Below, piece by piece: positions 8,693 to 18,358 of a stretch of 64,000 nucleotides of DNA. Within the stretch, counting starts at the first letter, position 1; each line of letters begins with the position of its first letter. The translations under genes were made by a program, and so were the position numbers. Source of the DNA: Anaerolineae bacterium (lineage in GTDB: Bacteria; Chloroflexota; Anaerolineae; Promineifilales; Promineifilaceae); the NCBI GenBank assembly GCA_023382655.1, contig JAHDWK010000004.1:24438-88437 (forward strand), given 5' to 3'. The notes under the pieces are model-generated. The model saw only the letters and a program-made list of their open reading frames with translations. It searched no databases and was not told where the DNA came from.

Positions 8693-10711
8693 TTGAATAA
8701 AAGTCTGGGACGATACGAGATTAAGTCGGAATTGGGGCGCGGGGGCATGGCCACTGTTTATCTGGCGCATGATCCTCGTTTTGGGCGTGATGTAGCACTG
8801 AAAGTAATCAACCAGGCGTTGCGGGATGATCGGGCGTTGCGCGGTCGTTTTGAGCGAGAGGCGCGCACCGTAGCGACGCTGGAACACTCAGCTATTGTCC
8901 CGGTTTATGATTTTGGCGAAGATGATGAGCAGCTTTATCTGGTCATGCGGTATATGCCGGGAGGATCACTGGCGGATCGCATTCAAACACGGCCGTTTAC
9001 CCTCCCAGACCTCTTGCCCATTTTTCGTCGAGTAGGGTCGGCATTAGACCACGCCCATCGCCTGGGAGTCATTCATCGAGACCTCAAGCCAGGGAACATT
9101 CTCTTTGACCAATACGACAATGCTTTTCTTTCTGACTTTGGTATTGTGAAGTTGGCACAGGAAACAGCCGACCTGACCGGCAGTGGCGTCATAGGCACAC
9201 CTGCTTACATGAGTCCAGAGCAGATTCATGGCGAAAAGCAGCTGGACGGCCGTTCCGATATTTACATGTTGGGCGTTATCCTGTTTGAGAGTTTGACGGG
9301 ACACAAACCGTTTCCAGCAGAAACGCCGGTTAAGCAATTGATGGCGCATGTACTGGAACCTGTGCCCAGCATTTTATCGCTTAACCCAGATTTACCCCCA
9401 AATTGTGACACCGTCATCCAAAAAGCGTTAGCCAAAGACCGGGAAGCGCGTTTTGGCAGCGCCCAGGAGTTGACAGAGGCTTTAACTATCACCATGACCG
9501 GCAGGCATCTATTACCGGCGGTTGATGATAGAGAAAACCAGGAAGCAACAGCCACACTTGATTTACCCCCGGTCGCTTCATCATCGTTAGCAGAAGCCAT
9601 CCCTCTCTCACCTGGCCCGGCCATCGTTTCCCCACCACCGCCCCGTACAGAATCACCTACTCAGGTGGGCACAGCTGCCTTAACTTTTGAAAAACCAGCT
9701 CCAGAGCTACCCTCGTCGCCGACTGACCCACCCACAAACACCAGAAAGAATAAACTGTGGTTAGCCGGTGGGTTTCTGCTGGCATTTCTATTACTAATGA
9801 CCGGTGGCCTGGCAATTTTTAATAGTTTGCCCGATGAACAACCGCCGCCAACTCAACCTGCGGCTAACTTACCAACTGTCGCCACGCCAACGGTCGGTGA
9901 AGCGCCCCTGGCCGTTGTGAATACACGTCCGGCCAATACCACCACGCCTTCGCCAACGGCCGTGCCCCCCACTCCCTATCCTACACCGGCTATTCTTGAG
10001 ATTGGCCGCTCCACTCAAAATACGCCCTTAACGGCCGTCCGGTTTGGCGACGGCGAGATGGCTCTGGTCCTAATTGGTGGTCTCCATGCCGGTTTTGCCC
10101 CCGGCAGCGTGCAGTTGGCCGAAGAAATGATCGCCTATTTTAGCCAGCACCCCGAAGCGATTCCGGCGCAACTCTCGTTATTTGTCATCCCCAATGCCAA
10201 CCCAGACAGCGCCGCTGCTCCCGGCCAACTACCGGGGCGCTTAAACGGTAATGGAGTAGACCTGAACCGTAACTGGGATTGCCGCTGGACGGCCGATCCA
10301 TTGTGGGCCGGCGCGCCGCAAGTTGGTATGGGCGGGGCGTCCCCCTTCTCTGAACCGGAGGTGCGGGCGGTGGCCGATTTTATACAACAGCAGCCGGTGC
10401 AGGCGGTGGTTTTCTGGCAGGGGCGGGCGGCTTTGGGGTTGTCATCGCCGGGCGCTTGTGGGGCCGAATCGGAAGTATCGCGGCCGTTAGCCCAGGTTTA
10501 TGGCGTGGCGGCAGATTATCGCATTGCTGACTTTGAAGCGCTGGTTAATCAAGAAGTCACAGGTGATGCCACCAATTGGCTGGATGCTCAGGGCATTCCC
10601 GCCATTTCTGTGTTGTTGCCGGATTACCGCGTGAGTGATTTTGACCGTAACTTGTTGGCTGTTCTGGCTATCCTGGAGTGGGTGGCTGAGGGCCTGCCCG
10701 ATCCTTCATAA
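8693..10711 (+). CDS. Membrane Ser/Thr protein kinase with degenerate M14 carboxypeptidase-like extracellular domain
   Basis: The 672-residue protein starts at a TTG (MNKSLGRYEI) with AGGTG five bases upstream. Residues 1-270 are a complete Hanks-type kinase: glycine loop GRGGMATV (15-22), Lys37, HRDLKPGN (128-135), DFG and an APE-like PAYMSPEQ. A Pro/Thr-rich stretch, one membrane helix (about 355-377) and a second Pro/Thr linker follow. The C-terminal 235 residues match an M14 metallopeptidase fold: GGLHAGF where the family has H-x-x-E, and VDLNRNWD (D523-W528), a classic M14 motif. The first zinc His remains but the Glu ligand is Phe, the third His ligand is absent (VVFWQGRA) and the general-base Glu seems replaced (AISVLLP). 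I infer a non-catalytic peptide- or peptidoglycan-binding sensor outside the cell. Confidence 0.85.
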   Translation: MNKSLGRYEIKSELGRGGMATVYLAHDPRFGRDVALKVINQALRDDRALRGRFEREARTVATLEHSAIVPVYDFGEDDEQLYLVMRYMPGGSLADRIQTRPFTLPDLLPIFRRVGSALDHAHRLGVIHRDLKPGNILFDQYDNAFLSDFGIVKLAQETADLTGSGVIGTPAYMSPEQIHGEKQLDGRSDIYMLGVILFESLTGHKPFPAETPVKQLMAHVLEPVPSILSLNPDLPPNCDTVIQKALAKDREARFGSAQELTEALTITMTGRHLLPAVDDRENQEATATLDLPPVASSSLAEAIPLSPGPAIVSPPPPRTESPTQVGTAALTFEKPAPELPSSPTDPPTNTRKNKLWLAGGFLLAFLLLMTGGLAIFNSLPDEQPPPTQPAANLPTVATPTVGEAPLAVVNTRPANTTTPSPTAVPPTPYPTPAILEIGRSTQNTPLTAVRFGDGEMALVLIGGLHAGFAPGSVQLAEEMIAYFSQHPEAIPAQLSLFVIPNANPDSAAAPGQLPGRLNGNGVDLNRNWDCRWTADPLWAGAPQVGMGGASPFSEPEVRAVADFIQQQPVQAVVFWQGRAALGLSSPGACGAESEVSRPLAQVYGVAADYRIADFEALVNQEVTGDATNWLDAQGIPAISVLLPDYRVSDFDRNLLAVLAILEWVAEGLPDPS

Positions 10712-13054
10712 GTGGTACGGCCGTAATTCCAACACATGCCGTGTCACGGCCGTCACCACCGCCTGATCCCACGCCATCTCATAATATTCCCCGTCCAGCC
10801 ACGGCTGGATCAAATCACCATAATGTGGGCTACCCACATGCCCAGACTGCCCCGGTGGATGGATGCCCCAGGCTTGCATCCCCTCTCCTAAATCCACAAT
10901 CAACCGCGTGGAGATGGAAATAGCGTTGTTGTCATAGGGCAAATCGGCGCGAATGCCCGTCTGCGCTACTGTATTTTCATCGCCGCCAATAGAGAATGGC
11001 CCCTGGTTAAACAGGCGACCCAACACTGGCGCCACGCCCAGCGCATGGGCAAACGTCACCCGGTGCAGCCGCCCCCACTGCCACCTTGCCGGGTCAGCCC
11101 CTAATTTTTGGCGCAGCACGGCCGTCGTCTGTGCCAGACAATCAACCAATGTCTCCTCCCAGTTGGGTAACCAGCGTACCGACCCCTCGCCCAATATCCG
11201 CAGCAGCGAAACAAGCCACTGCCCCTGAAAATCATTTACTGGCTGCATAAACGGGTTTGCACCTCGTCCTAACAACTGCTCCCGAAACGGCCGGGCAAAA
11301 TGGGGCGCCAGCAGTGTCTCGCTCAACCGGCGAATGAACACTTCGTAGACTGCGCCCCCAACGCTATCTGCCGCCAGACGGCCGTTCCAGTCCCGCAGCA
11401 GTCGCAAAGCCAGCGCCGCAGCGGACACGGCCGTTTCTAACCCTGCCAGCAGCCCTATCAATTCCCGCCCCGGCATGTGGGTTACATCCATCTGCATGGT
11501 GCGGCAATCGGCCAGCGAAATGGTTGGCCGGGTGGTAATCATCTCTTCAATACGGCGGGCGCGGTAGCCATTGCGCCACACTCGGCCCAGATAGTGCGGG
11601 TATGCCTCGCCCATGATCCGATGGTTGGCGCTGACGATGTACCCTTGCGCCGGATTCAGTACATGGGGCATCTCCGCAAAAGGAATGTGGCCCAGCCAAT
11701 CATACTCACCTGTCCAGCCGGGGGCCGGCGTCAGGCCATCCCCCGTGGCGCGTAACGGCGCGCGTCCGGAGAGATAGTAGCCAATGTTGCCCTGACGGTC
11801 GGCATAGAGCAGATTGAGTGAGGGGGAGTGGATGTGGGCCACGGCCGTGACAAATTCCCCCCAATCCCGCGCCTCATTCAACTGCCGGAAACCGTCCATG
11901 CCCACATCTGCTTGCAAAGCCGTTGAGCAGTAAGTCACTGGCTGCGCGTAGTCAATGAGGACGCCGTTCATCAGCGGCCCATGGTGGGTGACGATAATTT
12001 GCTCCCGGTGTGACGGCCGTCCGCGCACCCCAATCACTTCTGTCACCACCTCTGCGGCCTGCCATCGCCCCATCCATTCATAATAACCGGGATGATGCGG
12101 ATGCAGCCGTTCCAGGAAAAAATCTTCGCAGTCCACGTAAGAGAGGGTCGCGCCCCAGGCGATATGTTCATTGTGTCCCACCAGCACATAGGGCAGGCCA
12201 GGCTGCGTAAAACCGGTCACATGTAACCCATCCTGGCTGTGTAAATGCATGGCGTACCAGAGCGATGGTGACCCTACCGGCAGGTGCATATCATTGCACA
12301 AGATAGCGCGCCCGGTGGCGCTGCGCTCCGGGGCAATCACCCAACCATTGCTGCCCCGCCCCAATCCATCCAATGACCCCTTGCCCTGAAACGGATTGGC
12401 CCAGGCTCCCACCAGACCATCCAGCTTTAATCCCCCAATTTCAATGCCGTGCGGCAGGGTGGTGGGGTTTGTGGCCGGATAATGCAGCCCCAGGTCAGCG
12501 GCCATTTCGGGGCTGAGGCTTTGGGCCAGTTGTGCCTGCACAAATTCACCGGATGCGCCATTGGTGAGCGCCCACATCTGCAAACGGCCGTAAGCCACAC
12601 TATTGAGCGGCTCCCAGGCTGCGGGCTGATGCCGGATCAGGCTAAATTCAAGCGGTAGTGGGGAACAGGTAGATAGCCAATCGTTCACCCCCTGCGCATA
12701 GGCAATAAGGTCGGCCTGCACAGCGGGCGGCAGCATGGCCCAGGTTTGCCGTGCCAGCCGGGCAAAACCGAGTGTGCGCGCCAACCGGTCGGTGTCCAGG
12801 GTGCGTGGACCGAAAAGCTCCGACAGGGTTCCGGCGGCGGCACGCCGGTTGAGTTCCATTTGCCAGAAACGCTCCTGAGCGTGGACAAAACCCTGCGCCC
12901 GCAGCAAATCATGGCGGTTTTGGGCCACAATATGGGGAATGCCCCATTGATCCCGGTGAATGGTGACGGGGTGATGGAGGGAGGGCAGGTAGATACGGCC
13001 GTCTACCTGTGGCAGCCGTCTCTTACTCCACTGTTGGCTGAGATATCGAAGCAT
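10706..13054 (-). CDS. Penicillin acylase family Ntn-hydrolase
   Basis: About 782 residues from the ATG at 13054 (MLRYLSQQW). The longer frame to 13177 would translate through a palindrome, so I reject it. The family is made as a precursor cut autocatalytically in front of a Ser that becomes the N-terminal nucleophile; here GRGSNGWVI places it at Ser235, with the following ATGRAIL and NDMHLP typical of the beta chain. N-terminal RDQWGIPHIVA and QERFWQMELNRRAAAGTLSE are hallmark alpha-chain phrases. Substrates are N-acyl compounds such as beta-lactams or acyl-homoserine lactones, so quorum quenching or lipid-amide turnover is possible. I see no clear signal peptide, unusual for this mostly periplasmic family. 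Confidence 0.9.
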   Translation of the reverse strand: MLRYLSQQWSKRRLPQVDGRIYLPSLHHPVTIHRDQWGIPHIVAQNRHDLLRAQGFVHAQERFWQMELNRRAAAGTLSELFGPRTLDTDRLARTLGFARLARQTWAMLPPAVQADLIAYAQGVNDWLSTCSPLPLEFSLIRHQPAAWEPLNSVAYGRLQMWALTNGASGEFVQAQLAQSLSPEMAADLGLHYPATNPTTLPHGIEIGGLKLDGLVGAWANPFQGKGSLDGLGRGSNGWVIAPERSATGRAILCNDMHLPVGSPSLWYAMHLHSQDGLHVTGFTQPGLPYVLVGHNEHIAWGATLSYVDCEDFFLERLHPHHPGYYEWMGRWQAAEVVTEVIGVRGRPSHREQIIVTHHGPLMNGVLIDYAQPVTYCSTALQADVGMDGFRQLNEARDWGEFVTAVAHIHSPSLNLLYADRQGNIGYYLSGRAPLRATGDGLTPAPGWTGEYDWLGHIPFAEMPHVLNPAQGYIVSANHRIMGEAYPHYLGRVWRNGYRARRIEEMITTRPTISLADCRTMQMDVTHMPGRELIGLLAGLETAVSAAALALRLLRDWNGRLAADSVGGAVYEVFIRRLSETLLAPHFARPFREQLLGRGANPFMQPVNDFQGQWLVSLLRILGEGSVRWLPNWEETLVDCLAQTTAVLRQKLGADPARWQWGRLHRVTFAHALGVAPVLGRLFNQGPFSIGGDENTVAQTGIRADLPYDNNAISISTRLIVDLGEGMQAWGIHPPGQSGHVGSPHYGDLIQPWLDGEYYEMAWDQAVVTAVTRHVLELRPYHL

Positions 13055-13083
13055 GGAAGGTAATTGTGTAATGATGATAATCA

Positions 13084-13117
13084 AGATTGGTTCAGTCTGC
13101 GACGATTGAACCAATCT
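13084..13117. repeat. Inverted repeat between divergent genes
   Basis: Arms AGATTGGTTCA and TGAACCAATCT (11 bp, perfect) with a 12-base loop lie between the acylase start and the rightward glycosyltransferase. It could be a bidirectional operator or one of the window's intergenic hairpins. Confidence 0.7.
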
Positions 13118-13203
13118 AAATGGACAAGGAGGCACAGTGTACCAGGAATTGCCCAAACGAGCAGAGGCCGCGAACATTGTCTTTGCCTGGCAAACAGGGG
13201 AAA

Positions 13204-14715
13204 ATGGCCCCTATGACAGAAATAGCCCCTCAACATCATCGTCTAATCCAATGGCAAGACCCCCGTGTCACGGCCGTGAACCCCACCCGAATTACCGGAT
13301 TTTGGCTGGTTGCCGGCCTGCATTTTGTCGTGGCGCTTTATTACAAACAGGTGATTGGCCTGGATATTGCCTGGCGCGAATGGGATGGCCTGTGGCAGAC
13401 AATACCAACCGATTTGCTGCGCGCCAACCTCTGGCAAAGCCTGTGGCATTATCATGCTCAGCCGCCGTTGTTCAATCTGTTTGGCGCTCTTCTCCTCAAA
13501 CTGTTTTACCCGCATCACCTGGAAGCCATGCACTTTGTGTATATTATGCTTGGTTCTTTGATGGCCGGGATGGCCTACCGGATTCTGTGGGCGCTGACCA
13601 ACAATGCCCTTTTGTCATTTGTCACGGCCGTGCTGCTGGCGTTAAATCCCACGCTCTTTCTGTATGAGGCGTATCCCCTTTATGATCTGCTAACTGCTTT
13701 TTTAATCATGCTGTCTATTTTTTGTCTGGCAATTTATTGGGCAAAGCCCCGTCTCTGGCCGTTGGTTGCTTTTATTCTTACCTTGAATCTTCTGGTACTG
13801 ACTCGCTCGTTTTATCATCTGATGATTCTGTTCATCGCCATTTCGTTCGCTCTCTTTTTGGCCCGCGCCCAATGGCGGCGGCTCCTGCCCGTACTGCTCC
13901 TGATCTGCTTGTTGTCTGTGGGCTGGTATGCCAAAAACGCTTACCGTTTTGACTTTTTTGGCAGCAGCAGTTGGCTGGGCATTGGATTATGGAAGATTGT
14001 CGGCGCCACTTATTCAGCGGATGAATTGGCAACGTTTGTAGAGCAGGAACTCATCACCACGGCCGTAGCCGATTTACCGGAATTTAGCCGCCCCTCCCTT
14101 TTTGTACCTTATGGTTTTACCGCCACATCGCCCATAGCCGTCTTGGCCCAGGACGATTATAACAACATCAATATCCTGGCTATTTCCCAGATGTACCGGC
14201 AGAGTGCGTTGAATGTACTCAAACACGACCCAGGCCATTATGCCGTCAACGTGATCCTGGCTTACATGGTCTATACCAGCCCACCTTCTCGTTTTTACCA
14301 TCTGACCGACAATGCCACGCGCATGGGCGGGCACGAGCAACTCGTTTCCCAATATGTCTTGGGGCAGCGGTTCATCCAACGCTTTTTGCCGCTCCGAGAT
14401 GACACCATTGGTTCCTGGATGGCTATCTTGTTGCCCGTCAATTTCCTGATGTATCTGTTATGGGTATTTAAACAAAACCGGTTTTCGTCAGGTCGTTGGC
14501 GTGCTTATTTACGCGCGGATGCGGTGATGGTGTGGCTGGTGTTTATGATTGTATATACCACGGCCGTTGGCATCACCCTGGAATACATTGAAAATGTGCG
14601 CTTTCAGTTTTTGGTCGAGCAGCCCATCTGGATTTTTATTGTAGTTACCACATACCGTATCGCACGGCCACAGCCCATTCAGCCCCCCGCTATTCATTCA
14701 CCATCCCAAACGTAG
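13204..14715 (+). CDS. Membrane glycosyltransferase, GT39/ArnT-like
   Basis: Hydrophobic along most of its length with about ten membrane helices. The first periplasmic loop contains IAWREWDGLWQ and the conserved HAQPPLFN pattern typical of polyprenyl-phosphate-sugar-dependent transferases (GT-C fold). These enzymes move a sugar from a lipid carrier to a lipid or protein acceptor on the outer face of the membrane. Start is uncertain: the frame is open from 13120 but the hydrophilic lead is poor; an ATG at 13204 follows GGGGAA, and another lies at 13213. It converges on the next gene, and the two stop regions overlap by about 20 bases. Confidence 0.8.
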   Translation: MAPMTEIAPQHHRLIQWQDPRVTAVNPTRITGFWLVAGLHFVVALYYKQVIGLDIAWREWDGLWQTIPTDLLRANLWQSLWHYHAQPPLFNLFGALLLKLFYPHHLEAMHFVYIMLGSLMAGMAYRILWALTNNALLSFVTAVLLALNPTLFLYEAYPLYDLLTAFLIMLSIFCLAIYWAKPRLWPLVAFILTLNLLVLTRSFYHLMILFIAISFALFLARAQWRRLLPVLLLICLLSVGWYAKNAYRFDFFGSSSWLGIGLWKIVGATYSADELATFVEQELITTAVADLPEFSRPSLFVPYGFTATSPIAVLAQDDYNNINILAISQMYRQSALNVLKHDPGHYAVNVILAYMVYTSPPSRFYHLTDNATRMGGHEQLVSQYVLGQRFIQRFLPLRDDTIGSWMAILLPVNFLMYLLWVFKQNRFSSGRWRAYLRADAVMVWLVFMIVYTTAVGITLEYIENVRFQFLVEQPIWIFIVVTTYRIARPQPIQPPAIHSPSQT

Positions 14716-16244
14716 ATCGTGCCATCGGCAAAATGATGCACCGGTCTTAAAGGTAAGGCGTTTACCAGTGTCGGTTCGTCTGGCAAAAACCAGCGCCAGG
14801 CCATGTCTTGTAGCAGTATCAGTTGCGCTCCGTTGGCTAACTTCGCCGCCATCGTCTGTAATTCAGCCTCATACGCCTGGTTGGGCAGCATGGAGGTGTC
14901 GTGGTATTGGGCCGGAACGGCCAGAACGGGTAAGCCGGTGTGGTAATAGATGATGTCTGGCCCGTTGGAGAGGTAGGTGGTACTGCCGTCGCTCCCCCGC
15001 AAGTAAGCCAGCGTTTCCGAATCACGCCAGTCCACACCGGTATAGTGTTCCCCATTCTGGCGAATATCGGCAAACGTAGCGACCATACTTACCAGATAAG
15101 CCAGGCACAATGCACTGCCAACTAAAGCGATGGCGCGCCGGGCAGTGAGGGTTGCCTGCGCCCACCAGACCGTCATTCCATATGCCCCCAACAGCAGCAG
15201 CGAAAGATAAGCCGGGGACAAAATGCGCTCGGTCAACCGTATCTGAATGTCCATGAAGGAGATGGAAAAAACAATGAAGGCCAGGTAAACAGCCAGATTC
15301 AAAGCCAGCAGTTTGAAAAAATCGGGAACCGCTGCCGGGAAATGAATCTGCGAAAAGTGGTGGCGCAAAATCAGCCAGCCCAGGGCGACCACCAGTATCA
15401 GCCAGACAAGCAGCCGCAGCGCTAAGGGGATATTATCTGGCGCGCTCCAGGCGGAGATGGTGTAAATACCTTGCCACAAATGATAATCGGCAATCCAGTG
15501 TACGGTGAGGTCCCGGTTGGTCGCGTTTCCAGATTGGCTGGCGTAAAGTAGCCACAAGAGCATGGGCAGCAGGCTGAGGAATCCGTAAGTAACGGCCGTA
15601 AACCAGCCCCCTGCCGTTTTCCAACCGCGCCGGATCAACAGCCACAAGCTGCCGGTGATGATAAAAGCGATCCCGGAGTAACGGGTGAGGAAGGTCAGCC
15701 CGGCTAACAAGGCGGACAAAACAAAGATGGTGCGATACGGCCGTTGCCCATAGCGATCCAACACAAAAAAACTGCCCAACCACAACAACAAAAAAAGAGA
15801 TTCCGAATGGGTGACGGTGTACAGGCGGATGGTGGTCGCGGCCGAAAGCGTGAAAAACGCCGCCAATACCGGCGGCCAAAAGGTGTGCGGGCAGTAAAAA
15901 CGAACCAGCAACCCCACGACCAGAATCAACAAGCTGAAAGCGGTGATACTCCATATCCAGGCGGCGCTTTCTACATCACCCACCAACACCGCCATGCCTG
16001 CCAGCAGCGCCGGGAACAGGGGCGGGAAGTGGGTCATCAATTCCCCTTTGTCCCCGGCAAATGTGCTGTCGAAGGATAATGTTAGCCCCTGCCCCTGCTG
16101 CAAATTTTGGGCCGCTCCATAAAAAATGACCGTATCCGCCCCCACGCCAATCCGCTCCGGCAGCAGGAGATACAGGTACAACCAACCAGCCAGCGCCAGC
16201 AGCATAATCACTATCAACGACTGGCGATCTTTAGAAATGTTCAT
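14694..16244 (-). CDS. Membrane glycosyltransferase, PMT/GT39-like
   Basis: About 516 residues from the ATG at 16244 (MNISKDRQSL). The longer frame to 16397 runs back into the FadJ-like gene and is not used. The start overlaps the end of fadJ by 14 bases, which suggests translational coupling. It has around 11 membrane helices; the first outer loop (GVGADTVIFYGAAQNL, then MTHFPPLFPALL) carries the acidic and HFPP residues seen in bacterial Dol-P-Man-type mannosyltransferases. The soluble C-terminal part (YLRGSDGSTTYLSNGPDIIYY) is the usual small periplasmic domain. A coupling to beta-oxidation genes is unexpected and may be incidental. Confidence 0.8.
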   Translation of the reverse strand: MNISKDRQSLIVIMLLALAGWLYLYLLLPERIGVGADTVIFYGAAQNLQQGQGLTLSFDSTFAGDKGELMTHFPPLFPALLAGMAVLVGDVESAAWIWSITAFSLLILVVGLLVRFYCPHTFWPPVLAAFFTLSAATTIRLYTVTHSESLFLLLWLGSFFVLDRYGQRPYRTIFVLSALLAGLTFLTRYSGIAFIITGSLWLLIRRGWKTAGGWFTAVTYGFLSLLPMLLWLLYASQSGNATNRDLTVHWIADYHLWQGIYTISAWSAPDNIPLALRLLVWLILVVALGWLILRHHFSQIHFPAAVPDFFKLLALNLAVYLAFIVFSISFMDIQIRLTERILSPAYLSLLLLGAYGMTVWWAQATLTARRAIALVGSALCLAYLVSMVATFADIRQNGEHYTGVDWRDSETLAYLRGSDGSTTYLSNGPDIIYYHTGLPVLAVPAQYHDTSMLPNQAYEAELQTMAAKLANGAQLILLQDMAWRWFLPDEPTLVNALPLRPVHHFADGTIYVWDGE

Positions 16245-18351
16245 CTCGTGTGGCCATCTCCACCAACCGTTGTGGTGGTGTAAAGCGGACGCCATAATGG
16301 ACGGCCAATTCCCGGCTGCGGGCGACAAAAGCCGCCAGGCCATAATCGTTGATGTATTGCAGTGTGCCCCCTTTGAACGGGGCAAAACCCCAGCCAAAGA
16401 TGCTGCCGATGTTGGCGTCGGCTACCGACCGCAGCACGCCTTCTTCATGACAGCGCACCGTTTCCAATGCCTGCACAAAGAGCAGACGCTCAATCATTTC
16501 CTCTTGAGGCAGTTGGCCGTTGGGCGGGAATAAATCACGCAGGCCGGGCCACAACAGCTTTTTGCCATCGGCCGGATAGTCGTAAAAGCCCGCGCCGTGT
16601 GCTTTGCCCAGGCGATTTTCGGCTACCATCGCATCTACCACGGGGAAGGCCGGATGCTGCGGGGTTTCTTTGCCTTCGGCAGCCAGGTCTTTAGCCGTTT
16701 GCCGGCGGATGTGAACCATCAGACTCAGGCTGACCTCATCGCTGACGGCCAACGGGCCAACGGGCATACCGGCTTGCAGCCCGGCGATTTCAATGGCGTG
16801 CGGGTGCTGCCCTTCGGCCAGCAGCGCCATGCCCTCGTTCACATAGGTGCCAAAAACACGGGAGGTATAAAACCCCCGGCTGTCATTGACGACGATGGGC
16901 GTTTTGCGAATTTTCAACACGTAGTCAAACGCTTTGGCCAGCGTTTCGTCATCCGTCTCTTTGCCGACGATGATTTCCACTAGTTTCATGCGCTCGACGG
17001 GGGAGAAAAAGTGCAGGCCGATAAAGTGTGACGGCCGTACTGACTTTTCCGCCAGCCCGGCGATGGGTAATGTGGAGGTATTGGAGGCGAACACGGCCGT
17101 GTCCGCTAACTGTGCTTCGGCTTCGGCCGTGACCCGCGCCTTCAATTCCCGGTCTTCAAAGACGGCTTCAATCACCAGGTCACACCCCTGCAAATCGGCG
17201 GCGTTCCCAGTGGCGTGGATGCGGTCGAGCAGGGCTTGTTTTTCAACGGCCGTCATCTGCCCGCGTCCCACCCGTTTTTGAGCCAACGTCGCAATCTTCG
17301 CTTTGCCTTCTTCCGCTTTCTCCTGGGTCACGTCTTTCAACACTACGGCCATGCCCGCCCAGGCGGTGACAAAAGCGATGCCGTGCCCCATCATGCCCGC
17401 GCCCAGGACGCCCACTTTGTGCGTTTCCGTCGGCGGCCGGTCGGGGCGGCTGGCCCCTTTGTTGATTTCGTTTAACTGGAACCAGAAAGCGGTGGTCATG
17501 TTGCGGGCGACGTTGCTCGTGGCAACTTCGGCAAAAGCGCGGGACTCTAACCGGCTGGCGGCGTCAAAGGTGAGGGTGGAACCGAGTACGGCCGTGCGCA
17601 TAATCGCTTCCGGCGCGGGGTAATTGCCATACGTCTGTTTGCGCAGCATGGCCGGGGCGATAGCCAGCATTTGTACCACTTTCGGGTTTTGGGCGTTGCC
17701 GCCGGGCATTTTGTAGCCGGGCATGTCCCAGGGCTGCTGCGCTTTGGGGTGGGCGGCAATCCAGGCGCGAGCATTGGCCATCAATTCGTCCCTGTCAGCT
17801 GCCAGATCGTCAATCAGACCGGCGGCCTTTGCTTCCTGCGGTTTCACCTGCTTGCCTTCCATCAAAAAGGGGAAGGCGTTTTGCAAGCCGATCAGGCGCG
17901 TCAGGCGCACCACGCCGCCGCCGCCGGGCAGTAGCCCCAACGTTACCTCTGGGAAGCCAAACTTGATGGATGGGTCATCCAGGGCGACCCGATGATGGCA
18001 GGCCAGGGCGAGTTCAAATCCACCACCGACGGCCGTGCCGCTCAACGCCGCCACTACCGGTTTGCCTAACGTCTCTAACTGCCGGAACCCCGCCTTGAGT
18101 GCCTCGCTGCCTGCAAACACTTTGGCCGCATCACTAAACAGGTCTAAATCTTCCAGGTCAGCCCCAGCCATAAACGTCTTCTTGGCCGAGGTGAGGATGA
18201 CACCCGCCAGGTCAGCTTCTGTTTGCAGCCGCGCCAACACCTCTGCCAGCGCTGCACCAAACGCTTCGTTAATCACATTTGCATTCCGCCCCGGCATATC
18301 CAGCGTCAGCGTCACAATGTTCTGTTCATCTTTCTCATATCGAATTATCAT
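16231..18351 (-). CDS. fadJ: Fatty-acid oxidation complex alpha subunit (enoyl-CoA hydratase / 3-hydroxyacyl-CoA dehydrogenase)
   Basis: A 706-residue bifunctional enzyme. Residues 1-190 are a crotonase domain with the oxyanion-hole region (FMAGADLEDL, GGGFELALACHHRVA) and the GLLPGGGG turn. The NAD-binding Rossmann motif GAGMMGHG lies near 315-325, and FFSPVERMKLVEI near 450 contains the region of the dehydrogenase catalytic His. Two C-terminal 3HCDH domains complete the FadB/FadJ layout. It hydrates enoyl-CoA and oxidises the 3-hydroxy product in the cytoplasm; the thiolase that finishes the cycle is encoded upstream at 19814-21025 on the same strand. The intervening HNH and MazEF genes appear inserted. 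Confidence 0.92.
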   Translation of the reverse strand: MIIRYEKDEQNIVTLTLDMPGRNANVINEAFGAALAEVLARLQTEADLAGVILTSAKKTFMAGADLEDLDLFSDAAKVFAGSEALKAGFRQLETLGKPVVAALSGTAVGGGFELALACHHRVALDDPSIKFGFPEVTLGLLPGGGGVVRLTRLIGLQNAFPFLMEGKQVKPQEAKAAGLIDDLAADRDELMANARAWIAAHPKAQQPWDMPGYKMPGGNAQNPKVVQMLAIAPAMLRKQTYGNYPAPEAIMRTAVLGSTLTFDAASRLESRAFAEVATSNVARNMTTAFWFQLNEINKGASRPDRPPTETHKVGVLGAGMMGHGIAFVTAWAGMAVVLKDVTQEKAEEGKAKIATLAQKRVGRGQMTAVEKQALLDRIHATGNAADLQGCDLVIEAVFEDRELKARVTAEAEAQLADTAVFASNTSTLPIAGLAEKSVRPSHFIGLHFFSPVERMKLVEIIVGKETDDETLAKAFDYVLKIRKTPIVVNDSRGFYTSRVFGTYVNEGMALLAEGQHPHAIEIAGLQAGMPVGPLAVSDEVSLSLMVHIRRQTAKDLAAEGKETPQHPAFPVVDAMVAENRLGKAHGAGFYDYPADGKKLLWPGLRDLFPPNGQLPQEEMIERLLFVQALETVRCHEEGVLRSVADANIGSIFGWGFAPFKGGTLQYINDYGLAAFVARSRELAVHYGVRFTPPQRLVEMATRDEHF

Positions 18352-18358
18352 TTAACCA

